Below, piece after piece: positions 15,548 to 23,846 of a stretch of DNA of 64,000 nucleotides (within the stretch, counting starts at the first letter, position 1; every line of letters starts with the position of its first letter). Made by a program: the position numbers and the translations under genes. The notes under the pieces were generated by a model. That model had not been told where the DNA came from. It searched no databases and saw nothing but the letters and a program-made list of their open reading frames with translations. This stretch comes from UBA6627 sp965248675 (lineage in GTDB: Bacteria > Chloroflexota > Dehalococcoidia > UBA2979), in NCBI GenBank assembly GCA_965248675.1, contig CBDFJZ010000003.1:62001-126000 (forward strand), written 5' to 3'.

Positions 15548-17266
15548 TCAGGCGGGCAGCGACAGCGCTCGCTCGATCGCCGGCAGCAACTCGTCGGGAT
15601 GGGTGAGCAACGGACCGTACTCCCCTGAGACGAAACAGACCGCCCCGCCCGCCTGTGCCGGCACCCCGAGCTGGGCGACGAGCACGTCATCCGCCTCCGG
15701 GTTCAGCCGCTGCACCGTGTGTGCCGCCAGTGCCACGCGCAGCGCCTCCGCGTGCAGCGGATCGGCGATGCTGTCGACCTCGCCCGGTGGGGCGAAGGCG
15801 ATGATTTTCACCTCCGGCTCGATCGACAGCAGCCGGTCGGCGACGCGAGCGATCGCGCACGCCGCCTCGAGATGGATCGTCTCGAGGTCTCCCGCCAGCG
15901 CTCCGAGGATCGCGTACACCATGTCGACGTACCGGTCGTCGTGCGTCAGGTGGCCCAGGCGGATCAGCAACTCGGCGGCATCCGCGTTGTCGAGCAGCGG
16001 GAAGCGAGGCTCCTCGAGCAGGCCGATCGGCTGGTTCGACGCGTCGACGTCGGCCAGCAGCCTGTCGGCGATCTGGAACTGGAGCCCCAGCAGCCGCGCC
16101 ACGGCTTGCGCGTGTTGCAGGTAATCGGCGGCGCCGGTCAGCTCGTAGGCGTCGAGCAGCGCCTGCGCCGCGGCGACCTGGTCGCCGAGCAGGCCGAGCG
16201 TGTGCGGAGCGCCGTCCCAGACGTGGTAGAAACCCGCTTCGCCCGCGCGCATCTCGCTCAGCAGGAAGTCGACGCCAGTTCGCCCGCGGCTCCGCCAGTC
16301 CGGCCGGTCGAACACGATCCCGCAGGCGAGCAGACCGCGCGCGACCAGCGCGTTCGAGGCGGCGAGCACGCGATCGTCGTTGCGATCGTGAGCGAAGCCG
16401 CCGGCGGGGCCGAGCAGTTCGGCCTCGACGAAATCGATCGTCCTCGACACGGCCTGCAGCACCCACTCGTGCGCCTCGCTGTCCCCCGCGGCGATCCCGG
16501 CGAGCACCAGCAGCCAGCGACCCTGGTCCGCAGCCAGCAGCGGGGCGCACTCGTCATCCCGCGTCGCGCAGCGGCGGAACGCGCCGGCCGCCTCGTCGAA
16601 GCCGCCGCCGTCCACCCGGCGTTGGATCGCCATCCGCGCGCGTCGCTCGGCATCGAGGTCGGCGCGGCGCCGGTGCGCGTAGAGCCACAGCCGTACACGC
16701 TCCGCGTCCGCCAGCCCGTTCGCGTCGGCGGCGCGTTCGAGCGCGACGTCGAGCAGCGCCGGCGTCAGACCGCCACCGCGCGTCTGGCCGCCGGCCTGCC
16801 TCGCCCCGATCAGCCCCGGCCTCGCCCGACGCAGCACCCGCTCCGCCTCGAGCTCGGTCAGTACCAGATCCGGTTCATCTCGCCAGCGGGCGACGCACGC
16901 CTCGATCGTCTCGAACAGCGCGTCTACGTCCGGCTCGCTCAGCCGCGCGAGCGGCTCGCCGTCCGGACTCAGCACGGCGACGGTCACCTGGTCGCGTTCG
17001 GAGTAGCGCAGCGCGACATCAGGGCGATCGTCCGCGTCCACGCTGATCGGCGTCACGCTCTCCGTCAGCCGGCGCACGATGCGCTCGTCGCCGAGCGTGC
17101 GCTCCGAGAAGTCAGCGAGCCTCGGGTGCCAGCTCGGCGCGATCAGCACCACACGCAACTGATCGGCGATCGCGCTCTCCTCGAAAAGTGCGGCGTCCCA
17201 ATCGCGCCACGGGATTTCCGTCGCACGGCCGGCGAACGAGGAGCCGAAGGGCATCGAATCAGCCAT
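15548..17266 (-). CDS. YyaL/SSP411-like protein (DUF255 + six-hairpin glycosidase-like), thioredoxin site degenerate
   Basis: A 572-residue protein. It has an N-terminal DUF255/thioredoxin-like domain (to about 130) and an alpha/alpha toroid resembling N-acylglucosamine 2-epimerases and glycosidases (DRNDDRVLAASNALVARGLL, LLGDQVAAAQALLDAYELTG). In most relatives the thioredoxin domain carries a CHWCHVM-type motif. Here the equivalent stretch reads APSWHPRLADF with no cysteine, so redox activity is probably lost. ATG 17266 follows GAGGTC by a few bases. The physiological role of the family is not established. Confidence 0.82.
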   Translation of the reverse strand: MADSMPFGSSFAGRATEIPWRDWDAALFEESAIADQLRVVLIAPSWHPRLADFSERTLGDERIVRRLTESVTPISVDADDRPDVALRYSERDQVTVAVLSPDGEPLARLSEPDVDALFETIEACVARWRDEPDLVLTELEAERVLRRARPGLIGARQAGGQTRGGGLTPALLDVALERAADANGLADAERVRLWLYAHRRRADLDAERRARMAIQRRVDGGGFDEAAGAFRRCATRDDECAPLLAADQGRWLLVLAGIAAGDSEAHEWVLQAVSRTIDFVEAELLGPAGGFAHDRNDDRVLAASNALVARGLLACGIVFDRPDWRSRGRTGVDFLLSEMRAGEAGFYHVWDGAPHTLGLLGDQVAAAQALLDAYELTGAADYLQHAQAVARLLGLQFQIADRLLADVDASNQPIGLLEEPRFPLLDNADAAELLIRLGHLTHDDRYVDMVYAILGALAGDLETIHLEAACAIARVADRLLSIEPEVKIIAFAPPGEVDSIADPLHAEALRVALAAHTVQRLNPEADDVLVAQLGVPAQAGGAVCFVSGEYGPLLTHPDELLPAIERALSLPA

Positions 17267-17328
17267 CACGACCTCGCACCGATCGTACCGAGGTCTGGGC
17301 GGATCAGGCGATCGGGCTCCCCCGCACG

Positions 17329-17913
17329 CTACGGGTCGATGCTGAACGGCGGGTACTGGTCGGTGATCATCAGGAACGCGTAGGCCTCGACGCGGAGCGC
17401 CCAGCGGAGGACCCCCACGACGAAACGGAACAGCCCCGCCGGGTAGCGCTCCGTGAAGAGAATCGCAAACCAGGCGATGATGACTGCCGCGATTGCGAAC
17501 ACCACGAGGATCGCGAGCACGATCAGGTGCGGGAACGCCATGATCCACTTCACCAACGGCAGCCAGCGATTCAGATCGTTCGGCACGTCGGGATAGTCGA
17601 GCTCGAGGTGCACCGACTGTTCCTCGTCCGTCGAGGGATAGACGTCGGTCAGCAGCGCCAGGTACGCGCCGACGCGCGTACTGAGCCGCGCCAACTGCAG
17701 GTTCCAATCGAACCACCAGCGCGGGTACTTCTGCCTGAACAGGATCATCAGCAGCGGCGCGAGAATGAGCGAGCTAGCACTCATCGCGATCACCACGACG
17801 AGGATCGGAATCGCCCAGATCACCCTCAGCCCACTGGTGAGCCGATCGAGCTGATCCGGGTAGTCGATCTCCAGACGCGCCGCGTATCCCGCGGTGCTCG
17901 CCGTCGTCGCCAT
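17329..17913 (-). CDS. DUF4389-type membrane protein
   Basis: A 194-residue protein with two similar halves. Each contains a short polar EIDYPDQL or ELDYPDVP motif, a Trp/Pro-containing turn and a pair of hydrophobic helices, followed by the conserved FTERYPAGLFRFVVGVLRW and ITDQYPPF. This matches the DUF4389 architecture. The function is unknown. It sits between the YyaL-like gene and PspC on the same strand. Confidence 0.82.
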   Translation of the reverse strand: MATTASTAGYAARLEIDYPDQLDRLTSGLRVIWAIPILVVVIAMSASSLILAPLLMILFRQKYPRWWFDWNLQLARLSTRVGAYLALLTDVYPSTDEEQSVHLELDYPDVPNDLNRWLPLVKWIMAFPHLIVLAILVVFAIAAVIIAWFAILFTERYPAGLFRFVVGVLRWALRVEAYAFLMITDQYPPFSIDP

Positions 17914-18022
17914 GCCGCCCTCCCCACACTCGGCGGCAAGGTATCACGCACGCAATCTCGATGGGGCGGGGGCGCTGCTCCTCCAGCCGCCGCCCAAACG
18001 GCCTCGGCCTAGCCGCCAGCGC

Positions 18023-18439
18023 CTAACCTCGTTGCCGATCTCGGGCGATCAGCAGCAGCAGCGCGCCGCCGCCAATCAGCAGCAACGGCCAGGCCGCGCG
18101 CGCGGCGCCGAACCCGACGAATCGAACCAGCGCGAACTGGCTCGCGAGCAACAACACCCCGAGGCCGACCAGCAGAATCCCAAAGACCATCCCCGGATCC
18201 GCACTCCTCGCCTCGCTACGCTGCGCGGAGGTTTCGGCTGGCGCCTCGGGCATGAGCAGCCAGAGCACGATGTAGACGATCAGCCAGGTGAAGCCGGCAC
18301 CGAGGATGAACAGCAACGCAAACACCAGTCGCACAATCGTCGGATCGACCCCGACGTAGTCGGCGATGCCGCTCGCGACGCCGGCGACCATCCGGTCCGC
18401 GCCTCGGCGCAGGCGGCGTGCACCTCTGTCTTCGGCCAT
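18023..18439 (-). CDS. PspC-domain membrane protein
   Basis: A 138-residue protein. The PspC domain at residues 10-65 (RRGADRMVAGVASGIADYVG, VDPTIVRLVFALLFILG) contains one transmembrane helix and the VLWLLMPE end. A linker and two further hydrophobic helices follow. PspC proteins sense membrane stress or sit in phage-shock-like modules, but no PspA gene is visible nearby. It begins 3 bp after the EVE-domain gene ends, so the two form an operon. Confidence 0.88.
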   Translation of the reverse strand: MAEDRGARRLRRGADRMVAGVASGIADYVGVDPTIVRLVFALLFILGAGFTWLIVYIVLWLLMPEAPAETSAQRSEARSADPGMVFGILLVGLGVLLLASQFALVRFVGFGAARAAWPLLLIGGGALLLLIARDRQRG

Positions 18440-18442
18440 CGG

Positions 18443-18886
18443 CTAGACGCGCTCCTGTAGCAACCGCTCGATCGTCTCGTAGTCGCCGTCGGAGATCTTG
18501 TGCAGGTTCCCCCGGAACGCAATGCCGAGCTTTTTCGGGCCGAGTTTGCGTGTCTTGTCGAGGAGATCAGTGATCTCGCGGACATCGACGTAGTGCCCCT
18601 GATCGGGGATCACCACCGGCTTCGTGTCGATCCGGAACGGGTAGTCCTCGCCGGGCTTGCCGGCCGAACGGAGTCCGATATCCGAGGTGTCCTCGAACAT
18701 CTCGCCGGTCACCTCCACGATGCCACCGAAGAGCACCTCCTTGGTGAGGTAGTAGACGATGCGGTCGCCGGGCTGCATCTCGCCGGACTGCTTTCGCCGG
18801 GAGGCCTTGAAGGCCGAGACATCGAACTTCCGCTCGCGCAGAACCTCGAAGTTGTCGGGAGAGCCCACCTGGATCCACGCCTGCAT
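18443..18886 (-). CDS. EVE-domain (PUA-like) protein
   Basis: A 147-residue EVE-fold protein: it opens MQAWIQVGSPDNFEV and contains the core MQPGDRIVYYLTKEVLFGGI. EVE domains bind modified bases in DNA or RNA, and some take part in anti-phage defence or RNA modification. No restriction or defence gene is adjacent, so the target is unknown. It is co-directional and nearly contiguous with pspC. Confidence 0.85.
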   Translation of the reverse strand: MQAWIQVGSPDNFEVLRERKFDVSAFKASRRKQSGEMQPGDRIVYYLTKEVLFGGIVEVTGEMFEDTSDIGLRSAGKPGEDYPFRIDTKPVVIPDQGHYVDVREITDLLDKTRKLGPKKLGIAFRGNLHKISDGDYETIERLLQERV

Positions 18887-19010
18887 CGTTGGTCTCCTCC
18901 CGAGGGGTGATGTCGTTCATTCGGCGCGCCCACGGTCAGCCGCCGCTTACAGAGTACGCGAGGCAGACGCACGCGTGACGCGAGCCACCGTCCCGGACAC
19001 GCCACGAACA

Positions 19011-19030
19011 AGCCCCGCTTACGCGGGGCT
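19011..19030 (-). terminator. Rho-independent-type terminator after the ErpA-like gene
   Basis: AGCCCCGC-TTAC-GCGGGGCT is a perfect 8-bp stem with a 4-nt loop. Read on the minus strand it is followed by TTGTT, and it lies about 55 bp beyond the ErpA-like stop. The surrounding 198-bp gap (18887-19084) holds nothing else recognisable. Confidence 0.65.
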
Positions 19031-19084
19031 CTCAGCGATCAAGGTCGGCAACTGGAGAGCAGGGCCTTCGGGCAGTCGCCCGAT

Positions 19085-19528
19085 CTAACAGGGACGCGGC
19101 GTGCCCTCGTGTCCCGATGCCTGGAACGATGATCCGCAGGCGCATGACGAAACCGCGTTCGGATTGTAGATCGTAAAGCCGGACTTCATCAGGTCCTCGA
19201 CGAAGTCGATCTCGGCGCCGGCGATCATCGGTACTGAATCGGCGTCGACGACAATGCGCGCACCGCCGTCAGCCTCGATCACCGTGTCTTCGGCGTCGGC
19301 CTCTTCGGCGATCGCCATGCCGTACTGGAAGCCGGAGCAGCCGCCGCCGACCACGAACACGCGGAGCAGCCCCTCCGGGTGTCCCTTGTCCTCGAGCAGC
19401 GAACTCGCCTTCTCGGCGGCACGCTCGGTGATCGTCACCAACGGACCGCTGAACGTCGGCTGTGCGACCGCTTCGTTTCCACCGGCCGCCAAGGTCGCGC
19501 CCATTCCGGGCAGCAGTCCACCTGACAT
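19085..19528 (-). CDS. A-type iron-sulfur cluster carrier (IscA/SufA/ErpA family)
   Basis: A 147-residue A-type carrier with the three cluster-ligating cysteines in the family motifs: one in VVGGGCSGFQYGMA and two in VSSCACGSSF at the C-terminus. It delivers [2Fe-2S] or [4Fe-4S] clusters to apoproteins. ATG 19528 has GGAGGT at the right distance, so it is preferred over the upstream in-frame ATG codons. The 35-residue N-terminal tail before the core is longer than usual. It is 42 bp downstream of the SufR-like regulator, with a cysteine desulfurase divergent from that gene. Confidence 0.92.
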   Translation of the reverse strand: MSGGLLPGMGATLAAGGNEAVAQPTFSGPLVTITERAAEKASSLLEDKGHPEGLLRVFVVGGGCSGFQYGMAIAEEADAEDTVIEADGGARIVVDADSVPMIAGAEIDFVEDLMKSGFTIYNPNAVSSCACGSSFQASGHEGTPRPC

Positions 19529-19570
19529 TGTGACCTCCATGACCATTGCGCCGCCTCGAGGCGGGGCTGC

Positions 19571-20281
19571 TTACGAATGATATTCGGTCGTTACGGCCGC
19601 GTCCACGAACGTCTCCGCCGGCGCATCCACGCGGAACGCGCAAAGGAACTCGTGGGGCACCTCTGCCTCGGGCAGCGCCCGGACCGGCACGCCGAGCAAC
19701 CGTTCGAGGAGTTCTCGATCATGATCGACGCCGTCGGCGCCTGGGGACCCGTGGCCGATGCGCGCGCAGAGCCCTCGCCCCAGCAACCGCAGGTCTCCAT
19801 TCGACCGGTCGACCTCGAAGTCCAGGCCTTCGTCTTCGAGCAGCGCGAGCGCCGAGGCGACGCGATCTTCCACCGTCTCGCCGCTGATCCGCGGGCCGTA
19901 CTCCTGCAGCAGCCGCTCGCACATCTTGCCGACGACGAGCTCCGCGAGCTGGCCGCCATCGCGGCCGGTCGTCTCGTCCGGTGTCAGCGCGACGATCTCC
20001 TCGAGCAGGCGGTGGGTGATCCGCACGTAGTGATGTGGGAACAGCTCGCCGCCTCGTTCGGTCAGCGAAAAGATGTGCCGCGGACGGCCGGTTCCGCCTC
20101 GGACCTGCGCCACCGAAACGTAGTTGTCGCGCAACAGCACATCGAGGTGGCGGCGAACGGTCGCCCCCGCGAGCTCGAGCTCGCGGGCCAGATCGTCGAC
20201 CGACGCGCCCTCGGAGCGCCTCAGGATGTTGAGGATCTGCTCGCGGGTGCCCTCGACGCGGCCGTTGCCGTTTCGTGTCAT
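19571..20281 (-). CDS. SufR-like helix-turn-helix transcriptional regulator
   Basis: A 236-residue protein. It has an N-terminal winged helix (REQILNILRRSEGASVDDLA, GATVRRHLDVLLRD, TGRPRHIFSLTERG) and a C-terminal domain with cysteines in GKMCERLL, GRGLCARIG and HEFLCAFR that could ligate an iron-sulfur cluster. This resembles SufR, which represses Fe-S assembly genes when holo. It lies between an A-type carrier gene and a divergent cysteine desulfurase gene whose promoter has paired palindromes. Regulation of both by this protein is a strong inference. Confidence 0.8.
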   Translation of the reverse strand: MTRNGNGRVEGTREQILNILRRSEGASVDDLARELELAGATVRRHLDVLLRDNYVSVAQVRGGTGRPRHIFSLTERGGELFPHHYVRITHRLLEEIVALTPDETTGRDGGQLAELVVGKMCERLLQEYGPRISGETVEDRVASALALLEDEGLDFEVDRSNGDLRLLGRGLCARIGHGSPGADGVDHDRELLERLLGVPVRALPEAEVPHEFLCAFRVDAPAETFVDAAVTTEYHS

Positions 20282-20390
20282 TGCTGACGAGCGTAAGGCA
20301 GCTTTTTCACCTTTTCCAGTGCTAAACCCCTTAAATCAAAACGCCGCTGCGAAGAACCGGGGCTGGGCCGCCGGCAGGGACGTGCTGCTG

Positions 20391-20440
20391 CCCCCTGTCG
20401 CGTAGCGACGCGGCGTTAACCCCCTGTCGCATAGCGACGT
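20391..20440. promoter_or_regulatory. tandem palindromic operators upstream of the cysteine desulfurase
   Basis: Two copies of GTCGC-RTA-GCGAC (20397-20409 and 20426-20438) lie within a 29-bp direct repeat that begins CCCCCTGTCGCRTAGCGACG. The spacing places the palindromes on nearly the same helix face, and they end 20 bp before the ATG. This suits a dimeric repressor, most simply the divergent SufR-like protein. The sequence differs from the CAAC-N6-GTTG SufR site known from cyanobacteria. Confidence 0.6.
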
Positions 20441-20457
20441 CGAGGTAACCTTGTGTC

Positions 20458-21690
20458 ATGGCATCCGATCGCTCCAACGGTCACCGCGTCTACCTCGATC
20501 ACGCGGCGACGACCCCGCCCGACCCGCGCGTCATCGAGGCGATGCTGCCCTACCTCACCGAGCACTGGGCGAACCCGTCCTCGATCTACGTCGAGGCGCA
20601 GCAGACGCGCCGCGCGATCGACCAGGCGCGCCAGACCGTCGCCGCCTCGGTCGGCGCGAGCCCCGAGGAGATCGTCTTCACCGCCGGCGGCTCCGAGTCC
20701 GACTCGCTCGCCCTCCGCGGCGTGCTCGCCGCCAGCAAGCGCCGAGGGCGGCACCTGATCACATCGACGGTCGAGCACCACGCCGTCCTCGATACCGTCG
20801 AGCAGCTCGAACGGGACGGCGACGCCGAAGTGACGTTCATCGACGTCGACCGCGAAGGCCGGGTCGACCCCACGGCAGTTGCCGAGGCCACGCGCGACGA
20901 CACAGTGCTCGTCTCGGTGATGCACGCGAACAACGAGGTGGGATCGGTCAACGACGTCGCCGCGATCGCGCGCGCCGTCCATGAGCGCAACCCGCGCACG
21001 GCGGTCCACACGGACGCGGTGCAGTCGGTCGCGCACCTCGGTGCGAACGTCGATCGCCTCGGCGTCGACCTGATGACGTTCACCGGCCACAAGCTCTACG
21101 GACCGCGCGGGGCCGGCGCGCTCTACGTCCGATCGGGCACGCCGCTGGCGCCGCAGATCCTCGGCGGCAGCCAGGAGGACCGGCGCCGCGCCGGGACCGA
21201 GGACACGGCGGCGATCGTCGGCTTCGCCTCGGCGCTCACGATTGCGAGCGAACAGCGAGAGGCAGACCTCACGCACGAGCGCGCGTTGCAACAGCGGCTG
21301 ATCGAGGAATTGCCGCGGCGCATCCCGCTCTCCGGGATCACCGGCCCCGCCCACCTCGACGACCGGCTTCCCGGCAACGTCTCCGCGCTGGTCGGCTTCG
21401 TCGAGGGCGAGTCGATCCTGCTCGCGCTCGACCTCGCCGGCTTCGCCGCCTCCTCGGGATCGGCGTGCACGACGGGTTCGGTCGAGCCGAGCCACGTGCT
21501 GACGGCGATGGGCGTGCCCGAGGAACTGGCGCGCGGATCACTGCGCTTCAGCCTCGGACGCGGCAACACCGAGCACGACGTCGACCGCCTCCTCACCGAC
21601 CTCCCGCCGATCGTCGAGCGTCTCCGCGCGCTCTCGCCGATGCCGACCAGCAAGGCGCCTCCCGACTGGCGACCGTGGCTGAGCTCGTGA
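20458..21690 (+). CDS. cysteine desulfurase (IscS/NifS family)
   Basis: A 410-residue PLP enzyme that takes sulfur from cysteine as a persulfide for Fe-S assembly or thio-modification. Seen are VYLDHAATTPP at the N-terminus, the PLP-binding lysine in FTGHKLYGPRGAG, EDRRRAGTEDTAAIVG, and the catalytic cysteine loop ASSGSACTTG near residue 340. The loop is of the longer class I (IscS/NifS) type. It is divergent from the SufR-like regulator. No iscU gene is adjacent; the next gene is nuoB. Confidence 0.94.
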   Translation: MASDRSNGHRVYLDHAATTPPDPRVIEAMLPYLTEHWANPSSIYVEAQQTRRAIDQARQTVAASVGASPEEIVFTAGGSESDSLALRGVLAASKRRGRHLITSTVEHHAVLDTVEQLERDGDAEVTFIDVDREGRVDPTAVAEATRDDTVLVSVMHANNEVGSVNDVAAIARAVHERNPRTAVHTDAVQSVAHLGANVDRLGVDLMTFTGHKLYGPRGAGALYVRSGTPLAPQILGGSQEDRRRAGTEDTAAIVGFASALTIASEQREADLTHERALQQRLIEELPRRIPLSGITGPAHLDDRLPGNVSALVGFVEGESILLALDLAGFAASSGSACTTGSVEPSHVLTAMGVPEELARGSLRFSLGRGNTEHDVDRLLTDLPPIVERLRALSPMPTSKAPPDWRPWLSS

Positions 21691-21778
21691 CGCGCTCAGG
21701 GAGCAAGCGCGGCCCGTTTGCCCCTCAGATCGCCTGCTCGCTACGATTCCGGCGACACCTGACGAGCGGAGGGACCGG

Positions 21779-22477
21779 TTGACGACTCAGCAGCCAGACA
21801 TCGCGATCCCACACCCGCTGCTCGGCGGTCGGGACGAAGTCGGCGTCGACCTCGAAGAAGAGGTGCGTAAGAACGTCCTCGTCACCTCGGTCGACGGGAT
21901 TCTGAACTGGGCGCGATCGTCCTCGCTGTGGCCGGCGATGTTCGGCCTCGCGTGCTGTGCGATCGAAATGATCGCGAGCGCCACCTCGCGCTACGACATC
22001 GCCCGCTTCGGCTCCGAGGTCTTCCGCGCGTCGCCGCGCCAGGCCGACCTGATGATCGTGGCCGGTACCGTCACCTGGAAGATGGCGCCCGTGCTACGGC
22101 GCATCTACCTCCAGATGGCGGAGCCGCGCTGGGTCATCTCCATGGGTGGCTGCGCGATCATGGGCGGCCCGTTCGCCTACGCCTACTCGGTGCTCCCGGG
22201 CGTGAACCTGGTGGTCCCGGTGGACGTCTACGTCCCGGGCTGTCCGCCCCGCCCGGAGTCGCTGCTGCAGGGTCTGATGATGCTGCAGGACGAGATCCGC
22301 GACTTCGGCGTGACGAAGCAGCGCCGCCGCCCCGAGCCGGACGGTGACTTCTCCTCGTACCTCCCGGAGGGCGATCCGATCCGCCGCGAAATCGAGTCGC
22401 TGTTCCCGCCCTACCCCGGCCTCGACGACCCCAACCGTACCTCCGGCGGCGTCCCCCTCCACGCCTTCGGTTCCTAG
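21779..22477 (+). CDS. nuoB: NADH-quinone oxidoreductase subunit B (orphan nuoB)
   Basis: A 232-residue NuoB that would carry the N2 [4Fe-4S] cluster of complex I. The ligands lie in FGLACCAIEM, SMGGCAIMGG and YVPGCPPRPES. TTG 21779 is chosen because GGAGGG precedes it by 5-6 nt and the protein then has normal length. No nuoA or nuoC is adjacent, so this copy is outside a nuo operon and may be a duplicate or part of a dispersed complex I set. A C-terminal extension of about 45 residues is Pro/Asp-rich. Confidence 0.93.
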   Translation: MTTQQPDIAIPHPLLGGRDEVGVDLEEEVRKNVLVTSVDGILNWARSSSLWPAMFGLACCAIEMIASATSRYDIARFGSEVFRASPRQADLMIVAGTVTWKMAPVLRRIYLQMAEPRWVISMGGCAIMGGPFAYAYSVLPGVNLVVPVDVYVPGCPPRPESLLQGLMMLQDEIRDFGVTKQRRRPEPDGDFSSYLPEGDPIRREIESLFPPYPGLDDPNRTSGGVPLHAFGS

Positions 22478-22482
22478 AAGGC

Positions 22483-22499
22483 CCCGCCTCCGAGGCGGG
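22483..22499 (+). terminator. hairpin after nuoB
   Basis: The stem CCCGCCTC/GAGGCGGG with a single-nucleotide apex lies 6 bp past the nuoB stop. There is no T-tract, so it is a weak terminator or mRNA 3' stabiliser. Confidence 0.45.
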
Positions 22500-22570
22500 C
22501 CTGAGCAACCGACAGCGGCCGTCAGCGAGGGATGCTCGACCTTGATCTCCCGGCCGGGATGACGGCTAGG

Positions 22571-22593
22571 GCGCCAGTGGTAGCATTTGGCGC
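22571..22593 (+). promoter_or_regulatory. sodN: inverted repeat overlapping a -10-like box upstream of sodN
   Basis: GCGCCA (22571-22576) and TGGCGC (22588-22593) are perfect 6-bp arms. They surround TAGCAT (22581-22586), which resembles a -10 hexamer, about 60 bp before the sodN start. A repressor binding here would occlude the promoter. Ni-SOD genes are nickel-regulated in streptomycetes, but this sequence does not match the Nur box known there. Confidence 0.4.
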
Positions 22594-22651
22594 GTCTCGC
22601 GCCCGCCGGGCGCGGACGGCAACCCAGCCTGCCACTGACGAGGAGCATCGC

Positions 22652-23077
22652 TTGAACATCCGAGACCGCGTCGCCTCGCTGCTTCGCCCCACCGAGATCG
22701 CGTACGCGCACTGCGACATCCCCTGCGGGATCTACCACCCACACATCGCCCAGCAGGGCGCCGAATCCGTCGAACGGATGATGGTGCTGATCGGTGAACT
22801 CGGTAACCCCACGGACGCCGCCGGCATTAACACCCTCGCCCGCTACGTCGCCGAGAAGGAAAAGGCCGCCGAGCTCGTCAAGCACGAGGTGCGGATCCTC
22901 TGGGGCGACTACTTCAAGCCGCCCCACCTCGAGACGTTCCCCGACCTGCACGAGAAGGTCTGGAACATCATGCGCCTCGGCGCCGCCGCCAAGCAGGGCG
23001 TGAGCCTCGACGACGCGAAGGCGCTACGCGCCGCCGTCGACGAGTTCGCCGACATGTTCTGGAAGAGCAAGGAATAA
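22652..23077 (+). CDS. sodN: nickel superoxide dismutase (precursor)
   Basis: A 141-residue Ni-SOD precursor. A roughly 19-residue propeptide ends before the nickel hook HCDIPCGIY, whose His, first Cys and second Cys would ligate Ni after cleavage. The remaining four-helix bundle (AESVERMMVLIGELG, KHEVRILWGDYFKP) matches the family. The enzyme dismutates superoxide in the cytoplasm. TTG 22652 is selected because AGGAG precedes it by 6 nt and it leaves a propeptide of normal size. An upstream in-frame start would add unlikely low-complexity sequence. The maturation protease gene follows 47 bp later. Confidence 0.95.
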   Translation: MNIRDRVASLLRPTEIAYAHCDIPCGIYHPHIAQQGAESVERMMVLIGELGNPTDAAGINTLARYVAEKEKAAELVKHEVRILWGDYFKPPHLETFPDLHEKVWNIMRLGAAAKQGVSLDDAKALRAAVDEFADMFWKSKE

Positions 23078-23124
23078 TCCCGCTCCTTCCGAATCGAGAC
23101 CGACCTTCCAGGCGGCTGCGCACG

Positions 23125-23703
23125 GTGCTCACGCCGTGCGCAGCCGCCGCGTTGATCCTGCTCGCCCTCGGGGCCGGGGTGCGCGCGTTGCGAGGGCGCT
23201 ACTACCGCGTCGAGGTCGCCGGCGACAGCATGCGACCGGCGCTGCTGCCCGGCGACTTCCTGGTCCTCCGCCGCGGGACACCGTCGACCGGGGATGTCGA
23301 GGCGGGCACGATCGTTGCGCTGCGCGACGCGACCGGGCGGCTGATCCTCAAGCGCGTGATCGGCCTCCCCGGCGAGTCGCTCCGCGTGGGCGCCTCGGTG
23401 CTCGTCAATCGCCGCCGCCTGATCGAGCCGTACGCTCGCGGCGACACGCCGCAGGCCCAGTTCCGAGGCGCGAACCAGCTCGCCGAGGATGATTACTTCG
23501 TGATCGGCGACAACCGTGAAGCGAGCACCGACAGCCGCGACTTCGGCGCGGTGCACCGCGACCGCTTCGACGGCGTCGCCGTGCTCCGCTACTGGCCACT
23601 CGGGCGCCTCGGCCGAATTGTCAGACCGCCACGTCAGCTCGGCGACCGGGAGGTGGATCCGGAGCTGCCGCTGGGGATGATTCGCCCCCGATCGACCGAC
23701 TAG
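23125..23703 (+). CDS. sodX: nickel-type superoxide dismutase maturation protease (S26 family)
   Basis: A 192-residue signal-peptidase-like S26 protease. It has an N-terminal membrane helix (residues 2-17), the catalytic serine in VAGDSMRPALLPGDFL, the general-base lysine in LILKRVIGLPGES, and the box E motif YFVIGDNREASTDSRDFG. Its position directly downstream of sodN identifies it as the processing enzyme that exposes the His-1 nickel ligand. A C-terminal tail of about 35 residues is basic/Pro-rich. GTG 23125 has only a weak ribosome-binding site. Confidence 0.9.
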   Translation: MLTPCAAAALILLALGAGVRALRGRYYRVEVAGDSMRPALLPGDFLVLRRGTPSTGDVEAGTIVALRDATGRLILKRVIGLPGESLRVGASVLVNRRRLIEPYARGDTPQAQFRGANQLAEDDYFVIGDNREASTDSRDFGAVHRDRFDGVAVLRYWPLGRLGRIVRPPRQLGDREVDPELPLGMIRPRSTD

Positions 23704-23846
23704 CCCGTTCGTCAGATCCCGCCGGTCCCACTCCCAATTCGCTCTCCGCTCCGGCCCGATCGGGGATTCCCCCATCGGAATGTGAGCTGTCCATCGTCGA
23801 GGATTCGTTGAGTAGTGCACGCCGCATGGACGCGGAGGAGCGACCG

